64,000 nt of DNA from positions 62,001 to 126,000 of the forward strand of contig NZ_WGNY01000028.1 of NCBI RefSeq assembly GCF_016124325.1. Reading direction: 5' to 3'. A model generated the notes under the pieces. It did no database searches and was not told the origin of the DNA. It worked only from the letters and a program-made list of their open reading frames with translations. How positions within the stretch are numbered: the first letter of the stretch is position 1; each line of letters starts with the position of its first letter. This document shows positions 43,497-52,253 of the stretch, piece by piece. Source of the stretch: Phenylobacterium sp. Lineage in GTDB: Bacteria; Pseudomonadota; Alphaproteobacteria; Caulobacterales; Caulobacteraceae. Both the position numbers and the translations under genes were made by a program.

Positions 43497-44246
43497 ATGC
43501 CCGCCGCCGCCTCCAGCATCGATCCCGCCGACGTCGAACGCTTCTCGCGCATCGCCGCCGAATGGTGGGATCCGCGCGGCAAGTTCGCGCCGCTGCACAG
43601 GTTCAATCCGGTCCGTCTGGCGTTCATCCGCGACCAGGCTCTCTACCGCTTCGGCCGCGATGGCGCGGCGCGCCGGCCGTTCGAGGGCCTTCGCCTGCTC
43701 GACATCGGCTGCGGCGGCGGCCTGCTGTCCGAACCCATGACCCGGCTGGGCTTCCAGGTCACCGGCGTCGACGCTTCGGAGCGCAACATCGCCACGGCCT
43801 CGACGCACGCCGCCGAACAGGGGCTTTCCATCGACTACCGGGCCTCGACGGCCGAGGCGCTGGTCGAAGCCGGCGAGCCGGCCTTCGACGTGATCCTCAA
43901 CATGGAGGTGATCGAGCACGTGGCCGACCCGGGCGCGTTCCTGCGCGACTGCACGGCGCTGTTGAAGCCTGGCGGGCTGATGATCGTGGCCACCCTAAAC
44001 CGGACGCTCAAGGCCCTGGCCCTGGCCAAGGTGGGCGCCGAGTACGTCCTGCGCTGGCTGCCCCCCGGCACGCACGACTGGAACAAGTTCCTGAAGCCCG
44101 ACGAGATTCGCGGCTTCGTGACCCAGGAGCCGGTCGTTGTGGACGGCCCCTTCGGCGTCGTATTCAACCCGCTCACGGGCCGATGGACGGAATCGGCCGA
44201 CACGGACGTGAACTACATGATGACGGTGGTTCGCGACGCGGCCTGA
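43497..44246 (+). CDS. ubiG: Ubiquinone biosynthesis O-methyltransferase
   Basis: 249 residues. SAM-dependent O-methylation in ubiquinone synthesis. [20 protein letters not shown] and the SAM site [19 protein letters not shown] are diagnostic, with [14 protein letters not shown] near the C-terminus. The ATG at 43497 is used. Next to lysC, as is common in Caulobacterales. Confidence 0.96.
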   Translation: MPAAASSIDPADVERFSRIAAEWWDPRGKFAPLHRFNPVRLAFIRDQALYRFGRDGAARRPFEGLRLLDIGCGGGLLSEPMTRLGFQVTGVDASERNIATASTHAAEQGLSIDYRASTAEALVEAGEPAFDVILNMEVIEHVADPGAFLRDCTALLKPGGLMIVATLNRTLKALALAKVGAEYVLRWLPPGTHDWNKFLKPDEIRGFVTQEPVVVDGPFGVVFNPLTGRWTESADTDVNYMMTVVRDAA

Positions 44247-44281
44247 AGTTGGGGCCCGGGCCGCGGGGCAGGGGAGTTTGG

Positions 44282-45085
44282 ATGGCTTCGTTACGCGTGC
44301 TGGGTCACGCCTTCCGCGCCTGGCGGCGCAACCGCACCTGGGCCAAGCACGAGCCCGAGACCCCCTATCTCGCCGACCTGCTTTCCGGCGCGCCGGTCTG
44401 CCTGCACGTGGGCGCCAGCGATGGCCGCCATTCCTACGTCATGACGCAGGTGGCGCCGAAGGCGCGCATCTACGCCTTCGAACCTTCGGCCTTCGCCTTC
44501 GAGGTGCTGAAGCTCTGCGTCAGCTGGCACGGCATCGGCCGCCAGGTCACGCCGGTCCACGCCGCCGTCTCCGACCAGCCGGGGGAAATGCTCCTGGTCA
44601 CGCCGAAGAAGACCTCGGGCCGCATGGGCCGCGCCTACGCCTATGTGGCCGAGACCGCCCCGAACGGCCCGGCCCGGCCCGACCTCGACGACACCGGCAT
44701 GGAGCTGCAACCGACCCCGGTCGTCACCCTCGACAGCTGGTGCCGCGAGCACGGCGTCGACCGCGTCGACTTCATCCGCATGGACATCGAAGGCGCCGAG
44801 CAGAAGGCGCTGGAGGGCGCACTGGAGATCCTCGACCGCGACTGCCCCCACGTCCTGCTCGAGATCCACCCCCCGATGCTCCAGGCGCGCTTCGGCGGCT
44901 CGGGCCAGGAGGTGCTGGAGATCTTCCGCCGCCGCGGCTACCGCATGTTCGCCCTCGACGGCGATCGGCTGGAGGAGCGCACGACGCTGGTCGAAGGCGT
45001 GCCGTGGAAGGACTACTTCTTCATCCACCCCATGCGCGCCGCCCGCCTGCCGGATGGCGTGTTCAAGGCGCGCATGGCGGCGTAG
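44282..45085 (+). CDS. FkbM family methyltransferase
   Basis: 267 residues. FkbM-type Rossmann methyltransferase: LLSGAPVCLHVGASDGRHSY SAM loop, KARIYAFEPSAFAFEVLK and the family hallmark DFIRMDIEGAEQKALEGA. Relatives methylate sugars or secondary metabolites; the substrate is unknown. GGGGAG precedes the ATG. It lies 35 bases after ubiG and may share its transcript. Confidence 0.87.
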   Translation: MASLRVLGHAFRAWRRNRTWAKHEPETPYLADLLSGAPVCLHVGASDGRHSYVMTQVAPKARIYAFEPSAFAFEVLKLCVSWHGIGRQVTPVHAAVSDQPGEMLLVTPKKTSGRMGRAYAYVAETAPNGPARPDLDDTGMELQPTPVVTLDSWCREHGVDRVDFIRMDIEGAEQKALEGALEILDRDCPHVLLEIHPPMLQARFGGSGQEVLEIFRRRGYRMFALDGDRLEERTTLVEGVPWKDYFFIHPMRAARLPDGVFKARMAA

Positions 45086-45086
45086 G

Positions 45087-46421
45087 TCACACCCCGAACC
45101 GGGCGAAGGCGATCAGGGCCAGGGTCACCGTGATCGCGCCGCCGATCCGCGTGGCGATCTGGGCGAAGGGCATCAGCTGCATCCGGTTCGCCGCGGTCAG
45201 GATCGCCACATCGCCGGTGCCACCCTGGCCGGAGTGGCAGGCGTTGACGATCGCCGTCTCGATCGGGTGCATGCCCACGAAGCGGGCGGTCAGGAAACCC
45301 GTTCCCATCAGCGTCGCGACGGTGGCCACGATGGTGATCACGGTGGGGGCGTTGAAGGCCGCCACGATCTTCTCCCAGGGCGTCTTGGCCACGCCGATCG
45401 CGAACAGCAGCGGATAGGTCACGCAGGCGGAGAAGAACTGATAGTTGGCGTAGGCGCCGGCCTCCAGCGTGGGCGTGGCAAGCCGGCCCAGCTTCACGAT
45501 CACGGCCAGGCCCAGCATCACGATCGGCCCCGGCCAATGCCAGAGGGTCTGGGTGAGCGCGCCCAGCAGGTAGAGCGTCACCACGGTCACGACGGCCGCG
45601 CCCACGGTCTGGGGCGTGACGACGGGGCGTTCGGCATGATCGCCCGTCAGCACGACGTCATGCTCGCCGATCTGCAGTTGTCCGTCGCCGGTCAGGTCGG
45701 GACGGCGCTTGCCCACATAGTTGAGCAGGCCGGCGAGGATGATGGCCGTCAGGCTTCCAAGCATCACCGAGGGCAGCACCTCGGCGAAGTACTCGCCCTG
45801 GGGCAGGTGGGTGACCTGCGCATAGCCCACCGAAAGCGGGATCGCCCCTTCGCCCACCCCGCCGGCCATGATCGGCACGACGATCTTGAACACGGTGTGC
45901 TTCAGGCCCAGGCCCAGCGCCGTCCCGACGCCGCACCCCACCGCGAACGCCGCGAGCGAGCCCAAGGCCAGCGGCGCGAAGATCTTCAGGAAGCCGGCCA
46001 GCAGCACGCGGCGGTCCATGCCGAGGATGCTGCCCACGATGATCGAGGCGATGAACAGGTAGAGGAAGTTCGACTGGTCGGTGAACTCGGTGATCGAGGT
46101 CACCAGCGCCGCCGGCAGCACATGGGCATAGACCAGGAACGACGGCACGAAGGTGGCGAAGATCGCCGCCGAGCCGAGGTTCTTCAGCACCGGCAGGCGC
46201 TTGCCGATCTCGGCGCAGGCGAACCCGCCGACGGCGAGCACCGCGATGCTGGTCAAGATGTCGGAGCGCGCCTCGCCGCGGGCGACGGACAGGCCGACGA
46301 TCACCGCGATGAGCGCCGCCACGGGCAGCGGCACGATCCCGATCCGCGTGTCCATCAGCCGCTGCCAGATCCGCAGCGGCGCCGGCGCGCGCGGAGCGGC
46401 GCGGTCGCCCTCGACGGTCAT
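45087..46421 (-). CDS. 2-hydroxycarboxylate transporter family (CitS/CimH-like) permease
   Basis: 444 residues with about 11 hydrophobic helices. The two conserved loops are VPIMAGGVGEGAIPLSVGYA and CHSGQGGTGDVAILTAANRM, the GGxG re-entrant motifs of the 2HCT family, which moves citrate, malate or lactate with Na+ or H+. GGGGGA precedes the ATG at 46421 (MTVEGDRAAP); the longer open frame has no better start. Divergent from the CoA ligase gene. Confidence 0.88.
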   Translation of the reverse strand: MTVEGDRAAPRAPAPLRIWQRLMDTRIGIVPLPVAALIAVIVGLSVARGEARSDILTSIAVLAVGGFACAEIGKRLPVLKNLGSAAIFATFVPSFLVYAHVLPAALVTSITEFTDQSNFLYLFIASIIVGSILGMDRRVLLAGFLKIFAPLALGSLAAFAVGCGVGTALGLGLKHTVFKIVVPIMAGGVGEGAIPLSVGYAQVTHLPQGEYFAEVLPSVMLGSLTAIILAGLLNYVGKRRPDLTGDGQLQIGEHDVVLTGDHAERPVVTPQTVGAAVVTVVTLYLLGALTQTLWHWPGPIVMLGLAVIVKLGRLATPTLEAGAYANYQFFSACVTYPLLFAIGVAKTPWEKIVAAFNAPTVITIVATVATLMGTGFLTARFVGMHPIETAIVNACHSGQGGTGDVAILTAANRMQLMPFAQIATRIGGAITVTLALIAFARFGV

Positions 46422-46540
46422 CGACTGTTTCCCCCTCGCTTTTCGGTCACCGTACAGCGGCGCGGCGGGTTGCACAGGGGCTTCGCCGCGCGCGATCTCT
46501 GGCCTAGCCTGATCGCCGATCACCCGGAGGACGCCCGCCC

Positions 46541-48142
46541 ATGCAAGCCCTGATGATGGACCGGCCGCTCACGCTGCCCTCGATCCTGGAGCACGCGGCG
46601 CTCTATCACGGCGACCGCGAGGTGGTGACGCGGACGGTGGAGGGGTCGATCCACCGCTATGGCTACGCCGACGCGCTGGCGCGGGCCAAGCGCATGGCCA
46701 AGGCGCTGCTGGCCATGGGCGTGAAACCCGGCGACCGGGTCGCGACCCTGGCGTGGTCCACGCACCGCCACTTCGAGCTCTACTTCGCCGTCACCGGCAT
46801 CGGGGCTGTGCTCCACACCATCAATCCGCGTCTGCACGACGACCAGATCGTCTGGGTGGCCCGCCACGCCGAGGACAGCGTGCTGTTCTTCGACATCACC
46901 TTCTCGGACCAGGTGGCCCAGCTCGCCTCGCGCATCGGGACCATCCGCACGCTGGTGGCGATGACCGATCGCGCGCATGCGCCGGACTACGCTCTCGTTT
47001 ACGAGGACCTGATCGCCTCGGAGACGCCCGACTTCGACTGGCCCGAGCTGGACGAGAAGAGCGCGTCGGGCCTCTGCTACACCTCCGGCACCACGGGCAA
47101 TCCCAAGGGCGTGCTCTACGGCCACCGTTCGACGGTGCTGCACGCCCTGGCGCTAGCGTTGCCGGACGCCTTCGATCTTTCGGCGCGCGACGTGGTCCTG
47201 CCCTGCGCCCAGATGTACCACGCCAACGCCTGGTGCACGCCGTATGCGGCCCCGCTGGTAGGGGCCAAGCTGGTGCTGCCGGGCCGCGCGCTGGATGGGC
47301 CCAGCGTCTGTGAGCTGATCGAAACGGAGAGCGTCACCTTCCTGCTGGGCGTTCCCACGATCTGGGTGGGCGTGGCTGATCACCTCGACCAGACCGGCGG
47401 CAAGCTCACCTCGGTTCGGACCATCGCTGTGGGCGGCTCGGCGCCGACCGCGGCCCTGATCTCCCGGATCGAGGAGCGGCTGGGGGGCCAGGTGCGCCAG
47501 ATCTGGGGCATGACCGAGACCTCGCCGCTGGGCGTCATCAACACGCCGTTGCCCACCCACGCGGGCGAGGACGCCCAGGCGACCCTTCAGCGCAAGCTGA
47601 AGCAGGGCCGGGGCCTCTGGGGCGTCGACCTGCGCGTCGTGGGCGACGACGACCGGCCGCTGCCGCGCGACGGCAAGAGCCCGGGTCGCCTGCAAGTGCG
47701 CGGGCCATGGGTCAGCTCGGCCTATTTCAAGCAGGACGGAGCGGCCGCCTTTACGGGCGACGGCTGGTTCGACACCGGCGACATCGCCACGATCGATCCC
47801 GAGGGCTACCTGCGGCTGACCGACCGGGCCAAGGACGTGATCAAGTCGGGCGGAGAGTGGATCTCCACCCTCGACCTGGAGGATGCGGTCTGCTCGCACC
47901 CGGCTGTCGCCATGGCCGCGGCCATCGGCGTGCCGCATCCGAAGTGGGACGAACGGCCCCTGCTGCTGGTGGTGCTGCGCCCCGGCCAGTCGGCCGACCC
48001 CGAAGCGCTGAAGGCCCACGTCGCCGAGCGGGTCGCCAAGTGGTGGACGCCCGACGAGGTGCGCATCGTGGCGGAGCTGCCCATCGGTCCGACCGGAAAG
48101 GTGCTCAAGCGGGAGCTGCGGGATCGCCTTTCGGCCGGCTAG
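46541..48142 (+). CDS. Medium/long-chain fatty acid--CoA ligase
   Basis: 533 residues, ANL adenylating enzyme. AMP-binding loop CYTSGTTGNPKGVLYGHRS, the adenine region WGMTETSPLG, hinge GWFDTGDIATIDPEGYLRL and catalytic Lys in GPTGKVLKRELR. Forms acyl-CoA from a carboxylic acid, ATP and CoA. GGAGG precedes the ATG. The 3' end overlaps the convergent TetR gene by four bases. Confidence 0.92.
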   Translation: MQALMMDRPLTLPSILEHAALYHGDREVVTRTVEGSIHRYGYADALARAKRMAKALLAMGVKPGDRVATLAWSTHRHFELYFAVTGIGAVLHTINPRLHDDQIVWVARHAEDSVLFFDITFSDQVAQLASRIGTIRTLVAMTDRAHAPDYALVYEDLIASETPDFDWPELDEKSASGLCYTSGTTGNPKGVLYGHRSTVLHALALALPDAFDLSARDVVLPCAQMYHANAWCTPYAAPLVGAKLVLPGRALDGPSVCELIETESVTFLLGVPTIWVGVADHLDQTGGKLTSVRTIAVGGSAPTAALISRIEERLGGQVRQIWGMTETSPLGVINTPLPTHAGEDAQATLQRKLKQGRGLWGVDLRVVGDDDRPLPRDGKSPGRLQVRGPWVSSAYFKQDGAAAFTGDGWFDTGDIATIDPEGYLRLTDRAKDVIKSGGEWISTLDLEDAVCSHPAVAMAAAIGVPHPKWDERPLLLVVLRPGQSADPEALKAHVAERVAKWWTPDEVRIVAELPIGPTGKVLKRELRDRLSAG

Positions 48143-48786
48143 CGGTCCCGCTTGGCCATCACCCGCTCGTGCGCCTCTTCGGTCAGGGCGCAGGCCTCGG
48201 CATAGGGCACGCCCAGGGCGGAGATGATCAGCGCCTGAACCTTGCGCCCGTGGTCGGGCGGGGCGAGGCCCAGGCCCATATCTCGCATGGCCACGCGCAT
48301 GGCGCCGAACGACAGGCTGCGGGCCGCCAGGGGATCCACCTGGGCGAACCGGCCGGACGCTACGCCACGGGCGAAGATCTCGCCCATGCGACGCACCATG
48401 GTCGGCTGGCTGGGCTGGTCGTTGCGGTCCATCTGCAGGTTCACCCACGCCCGGGTGGGATCGCTCATGGTCTCGATCAGCACGAGCGAACCCATGAGCG
48501 CGAGCTGCAGCGCCGGGTCGTCGACCCCTTCGATCAGCTCGGCCAGTTCGTGGTCCAGCCGCCCGGCCCGCTCGGCGCCGAGTTCGCGGACCACTTCGGC
48601 CGGCGTGCGGAAGTAGTTGTAGAACGATCCGCGCGAGATGCCCGCGTGGCGGACGATCTCGTCGATGGTGGCGGCGTGCGGGCCCTTCAGGGCGATGAGT
48701 TCGCTGGCGGCCTCGAGCAGGCGACGGCGCGTACGCTCGCGCCGCTCGAGAGCGATGCGTGTCCGCGCCTCGCTGTTGACCGCCAT
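48139..48786 (-). CDS. TetR/AcrR family regulator
   Basis: 215 residues. N-terminal helix-turn-helix (RRRLLEAASELIALKGPHAA, then ISRGSFYNYFRTPAEVVREL) and a divergent ligand domain. It is convergent with the CoA ligase and follows a small protein gene by seven bases on the same strand. It resembles the divergent TetR at 49237 in the HTH (GxSRGxFYNYF), so the two may be paralogues. Confidence 0.88.
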   Translation of the reverse strand: MAVNSEARTRIALERRERTRRRLLEAASELIALKGPHAATIDEIVRHAGISRGSFYNYFRTPAEVVRELGAERAGRLDHELAELIEGVDDPALQLALMGSLVLIETMSDPTRAWVNLQMDRNDQPSQPTMVRRMGEIFARGVASGRFAQVDPLAARSLSFGAMRVAMRDMGLGLAPPDHGRKVQALIISALGVPYAEACALTEEAHERVMAKRDR

Positions 48787-48793
48787 CCCGCCG

Positions 48794-49066
48794 TCAGGCC
48801 GCGTCGGGCAGGTACTGGGCCACGAGGTCGGCGGCGGTCGTCGCGTGGCCGTCGTCCTGCGATCGCAGGCGGACCAACTCCTCCTTCAGGGCGGCGACGA
48901 TCTCGCGGTGGGAAAGCGGCGACAGGTTGAGCAGCGCCACCGTGGCGGCGCGGGCCAGGCTGAGCGCGGTCTGGGCGTCCAGCTCGACGCCAAGGTCGTT
49001 GTCGTACGCGGACGGGATTTCGGCGGCGATCTCGCCGCGATTCGGAATTGCCATTCTGGGTCTCAT
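48794..49066 (-). CDS. Small protein of unknown function upstream of TetR
   Basis: 90 residues from 49066 (ATG 49054, MAIPNRGEIAAEIPSAYDND, is an alternative start). Mostly helical and acidic with ALSLARAATVALLNLSPLSH and EIVAALKEELVRLRSQDD; no membrane segment or known domain. The seven-base gap to the TetR gene suggests a two-gene transcript under the operator at 49157-49186. Confidence 0.6.
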   Translation of the reverse strand: MRPRMAIPNRGEIAAEIPSAYDNDLGVELDAQTALSLARAATVALLNLSPLSHREIVAALKEELVRLRSQDDGHATTAADLVAQYLPDAA

Positions 49067-49156
49067 AGTGGGTTGAAGGCGAGACCAGTGGCCTCGGGGG
49101 GGAAGTCCGGCAGCGGTGGCTGCGCGACCCGGCTCGCGTTGTGGGCGCGGCTTATC

Positions 49157-49186
49157 TGTCAGGTTGACATGAGTGTCAAGATGACA
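49157..49186. promoter_or_regulatory. 30-bp double palindrome between divergent regulator genes
   Basis: Four half-sites: TGTCA (49157-49161), TTGACA (49164-49169), TGTCAA (49174-49179) and TGACA (49182-49186). The inner pair TTGACATGAGTGTCAA is a perfect palindrome and the outer pair is in register around the same centre. It fits two TetR dimers bound to one operator, between the 49066 and 49237 starts. Confidence 0.7.
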
Positions 49187-49236
49187 AATGAAAGTTAATT
49201 CGTCAGCAGGTTTTGCGCTGGCGCGGGAGACAGCGC

Positions 49237-49908
49237 ATGGCGATCCGGATCAACGCCGCGGCGCGCGCGGCGCAGGGCGCAGCGCGGCGGGCGCGGACGC
49301 GCGAGCGGCTGCTGGAGGCGGCGATGGAGGTCATCGCCACGAATCGCGGCGACACGACCATCGATCTGGTGGTTGAGGCTGCCGGCGTGTCGCGCGGCAC
49401 CTTCTACAACTACTTCCCGACGCTGGAGGACCTCACCCACGCCGTGGCCGACCACCTGGCGGAAGACGCCCGGCAGGACCTGGGTGTCCGGCTCGCCCAT
49501 GTGTGGGACCCGGCCGCCCAGCTGGCGGCTTCGGCGCACTATTTCCTGCGGCGCACCCGGCGCGAGCCGGTCTGGGCCTGGGCGGCGCTGAGCGTCAACG
49601 AGATGCGCGATCGGGACTTCCCGTCGGTGAACCGGGTCTTCATGTCGCTGCATCGGCGCGGCGTGGCGGCGGGTCTCTTCGCGCCGCGCGACCCGGTTGC
49701 CGCCCATGTCATCACCGCCGGCGCCCTGCGCGCCGCGCAACGCCAGGTGCTGGCCGACGATCCGCCGTTCGAATTCGACATGGAGGTCATCGGGATGCTG
49801 CTGCAGGCCCTGGGCGTGCCCGCCGAACTGGCCGCGGCGATCAGCCGCGAAACCGCCACCGCCGCCGAGACGATCGAGCCGTCCGCCGCTTCGGCGGGCG
49901 CCCTTTAG
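49237..49908 (+). CDS. TetR/AcrR family regulator
   Basis: 223 residues from ATG 49237 (GGGAGA upstream). Helix-turn-helix with RTRERLLEAAMEVIATNRGD and AGVSRGTFYNYFPTLEDLTH; the C-terminal domain includes VWAWAALSVNEMRDRDFPSV. Probably autoregulated through the double palindrome starting 51 bases upstream. The neighbouring hydrolase or CoA ligase genes are candidate targets. Confidence 0.88.
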   Translation: MAIRINAAARAAQGAARRARTRERLLEAAMEVIATNRGDTTIDLVVEAAGVSRGTFYNYFPTLEDLTHAVADHLAEDARQDLGVRLAHVWDPAAQLAASAHYFLRRTRREPVWAWAALSVNEMRDRDFPSVNRVFMSLHRRGVAAGLFAPRDPVAAHVITAGALRAAQRQVLADDPPFEFDMEVIGMLLQALGVPAELAAAISRETATAAETIEPSAASAGAL

Positions 49909-50004
49909 GACACAGTCGAAAACCATACCGAAAAGTCACAGAACCGCCACCTGAACCGTGCGTTAGCTTCTCCAGGTGACAGTGCGTATCGAGGAGGAGC
50001 CGCC

Positions 50005-50925
50005 GTGCCGCGCAAACGGCCGAAGGGTGTGATTGCGATGGGCTGGGCCGCGATAGAAGCGGCCGCGCGAGGCCGGCATGAGCATGCCCCGACCTCCGCC
50101 CACTACCCGGAATCGGTGGTGCGGCGGACGAGTTTCCTGGCCGGCGGCGGCCATGGCTGGCGCATTTCCGCCCTCGAGACCCCGCGCGAGAAGCCGGCCC
50201 CCTGGAAGATCGTCGTGATCACCGGCGCGCCGTCGTGGGCCGAATATTGGGCCGAGGTGCTGGCCGAGCTGCCGAAGGACCGCGAAATGGTCGTGGTGGA
50301 CCGTCCGGGGTTCGCCGCTTCCGAGCCGCTGCATCCCGTCACGGACATCCGCGTGCAGGCCGAGGCGTTGAGCCCGGTGCTGAATGTCCCGCGTGGTCAG
50401 AAGGTGCTGCTGGTCGGTCAGAGCTATGGCGCGGCGATCGCCTCGATCATGGCCGACCGCAATCCCGGCAAGGTGGCCGGCCTCGTCCTGCTGTCGGGCT
50501 ACTTCGGCGAGTCCGGGCCGACGGCCAAGTGGCTGCTCGACCTCGGCTCCCGCGCCCTGGGCGTCATCCCACGCGACCTGCGCAACGCCGTCATCGAGGT
50601 GACCGGCCAGAAGCCCCAGTTGCGCCACGCCCGACGTGCGCTCGCCCGGCTCAACATCCCGGTCCACATGATCCATGGCGACCAGGACGACTTCGCGCCG
50701 CTCGAGGTGGCCGAGAAGCTGGCGCAGGACACGGTCACCCGACGTCCGATCCGCGTGGTGCGCACGGAGGGGGCCACCCATTTCCTGAACGATGGCCCGA
50801 CCGAAACCCTGATCGAGGCGCTGGAGGCGTGCATTCCGGCGCGGCGGTTCGGCTGGAATTTCATTTGGCCGAAGATGTCCCAGCTCTGGCCCGCGAAGCT
50901 GCCCGATACGGCGTCGGCCGCCTGA
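50005..50925 (+). CDS. Alpha/beta hydrolase
   Basis: 306 residues. Hydrolase core with IVVITGAPSWAEYWAEVLAE, MVVVDRPGFAASEPLHPV, nucleophile elbow VGQSYGAAIASIMAD, acid in MIHGDQDDFAPLEVAEKL and His in EGATHFLNDG. The start is GTG 50005 with GGAGGAG at good spacing. Substrate unknown. It ends three bases before the convergent chromate transporter gene. Confidence 0.85.
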   Translation: MPRKRPKGVIAMGWAAIEAAARGRHEHAPTSAHYPESVVRRTSFLAGGGHGWRISALETPREKPAPWKIVVITGAPSWAEYWAEVLAELPKDREMVVVDRPGFAASEPLHPVTDIRVQAEALSPVLNVPRGQKVLLVGQSYGAAIASIMADRNPGKVAGLVLLSGYFGESGPTAKWLLDLGSRALGVIPRDLRNAVIEVTGQKPQLRHARRALARLNIPVHMIHGDQDDFAPLEVAEKLAQDTVTRRPIRVVRTEGATHFLNDGPTETLIEALEACIPARRFGWNFIWPKMSQLWPAKLPDTASAA

Positions 50926-50928
50926 CGT

Positions 50929-52134
50929 TCAGGACGCGAACACCCCGGTCGCCAGGGCGAACCCCACCACGACCAGCCACGGCGGCAGCTTGACGACCTG
51001 CAGGAAGACGAAGGCCGCGGCCACCAGGGCCCAGTCCGTCGGCTTCCGCACCGCGCTCATCAGCACGGGGTTCCACAGCGTCGCGGCCAGGACGCCCACC
51101 ACCGTCGCGCCGACGCCCGCCATCAGGCCTCGCGCCCAGCCCTCGCGCTTCAGCCGGTCCCAGAACGGCAGCACGCCGGTCACCAGCAGGAGGCTGGGGA
51201 GGAAGATGGCGAACAGGGCGATCAGCCCGCCCACGAAGCCCCGCGGTCCGTAGCTCTCCGACGCGCCCACATAGGCCGCGAAAGCGAACAAGGGGCCGGG
51301 CAGCGCCTGCATGAGCCCGTAGCCGGCCAGGAACGACGACTGGTCCATCCAGCGCCGGGCGACGATCTCGTGCTCGAGGAGCGGCAGCACAACGTGGCCG
51401 CCGCCGAACACCAGCGAGCCGGTGCGATAGAAGACGCTGGCGACCCCCAGCCCGGGGTTCTGCAGAAGGCTCGCCAGGAACGGCAGACCCACCAGCAGGC
51501 CGGCGAAGAGTCCGAGCGCGACGAGCGCGCTCTGCGGATCGATCCAGCCGGCCGCCGCGTCGGGCGCGTCTTCGGGCGGCGTCCCGCGCAGGAACACGAC
51601 GCCGAACAGCCCGCCGGCGACCAGCGCCGCGACCTGGGCCACCGGCCCCTGCGCCACGATCAGTCCCGCCGCCGCGCCGATCGCCAGGCCGGCGCGGATC
51701 GGGCCGGTGGCCAGCGTGCGCGCCATCCGGATGACCGCCTGCATCACGACGGCCGCGGCCGCCACCTGCAGCCCGTGGAGCCAGCCGTACCCGAACCGGG
51801 CGGTCAGATCGGGCGCCAGCATGGCGAAGGCGATCATCGCGACGGCCGCGGGGAGGGTGAAGCCCGCGAAGGCGGCCAAGGCGCCCGCCAGCCCCGCTTG
51901 CCTGAGCCCGATCGCCATGCCGATCTGGCTGGACGCGGGGCCGGGCAGGAAGTGGCAGAGGGCCAGGAGGTCGGCGAACGCCGCCTCGCTGAGCCAGCCG
52001 CGCCGCTCCACGAAGTCGCGCCGGAAATAGCCGATGTGCGCGGCGGGCCCGCCGAACGCCGTCAGGCCCTGACGCAGGAAAGCCAGGAACACGTCGAGCG
52101 GGGAGGCGGTCCTTGCGGGTTGAGCGGCGTCCAT
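50929..52134 (-). CDS. chrA: Chromate transporter (CHR family, two-domain)
   Basis: 401 residues with duplicated CHR domains. FLRQGLTAFGGPAAHIGYFR and LCHFLPGPASSQIGMAIGLR in the first half match FYRTGSLVFGGGHVVLPLLE and YGLMQALPGPLFAFAAYVGA in the second. It exports chromate, possibly with sulfate as counter-ion. Divergent from the alcohol dehydrogenase gene. Confidence 0.92.
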   Translation of the reverse strand: MDAAQPARTASPLDVFLAFLRQGLTAFGGPAAHIGYFRRDFVERRGWLSEAAFADLLALCHFLPGPASSQIGMAIGLRQAGLAGALAAFAGFTLPAAVAMIAFAMLAPDLTARFGYGWLHGLQVAAAAVVMQAVIRMARTLATGPIRAGLAIGAAAGLIVAQGPVAQVAALVAGGLFGVVFLRGTPPEDAPDAAAGWIDPQSALVALGLFAGLLVGLPFLASLLQNPGLGVASVFYRTGSLVFGGGHVVLPLLEHEIVARRWMDQSSFLAGYGLMQALPGPLFAFAAYVGASESYGPRGFVGGLIALFAIFLPSLLLVTGVLPFWDRLKREGWARGLMAGVGATVVGVLAATLWNPVLMSAVRKPTDWALVAAAFVFLQVVKLPPWLVVVGFALATGVFAS

Positions 52135-52253
52135 GGTCCCTAGATGAAAGGCGGTTGCGGCCTTGTCGAGGCGAACCGCCGATAAGGGCTTCCCAGCGCC
52201 ATCTGATCGGCGATAAGGCTCTTGGCAAATCCAGGAAGGACAAGGGGAACGTC

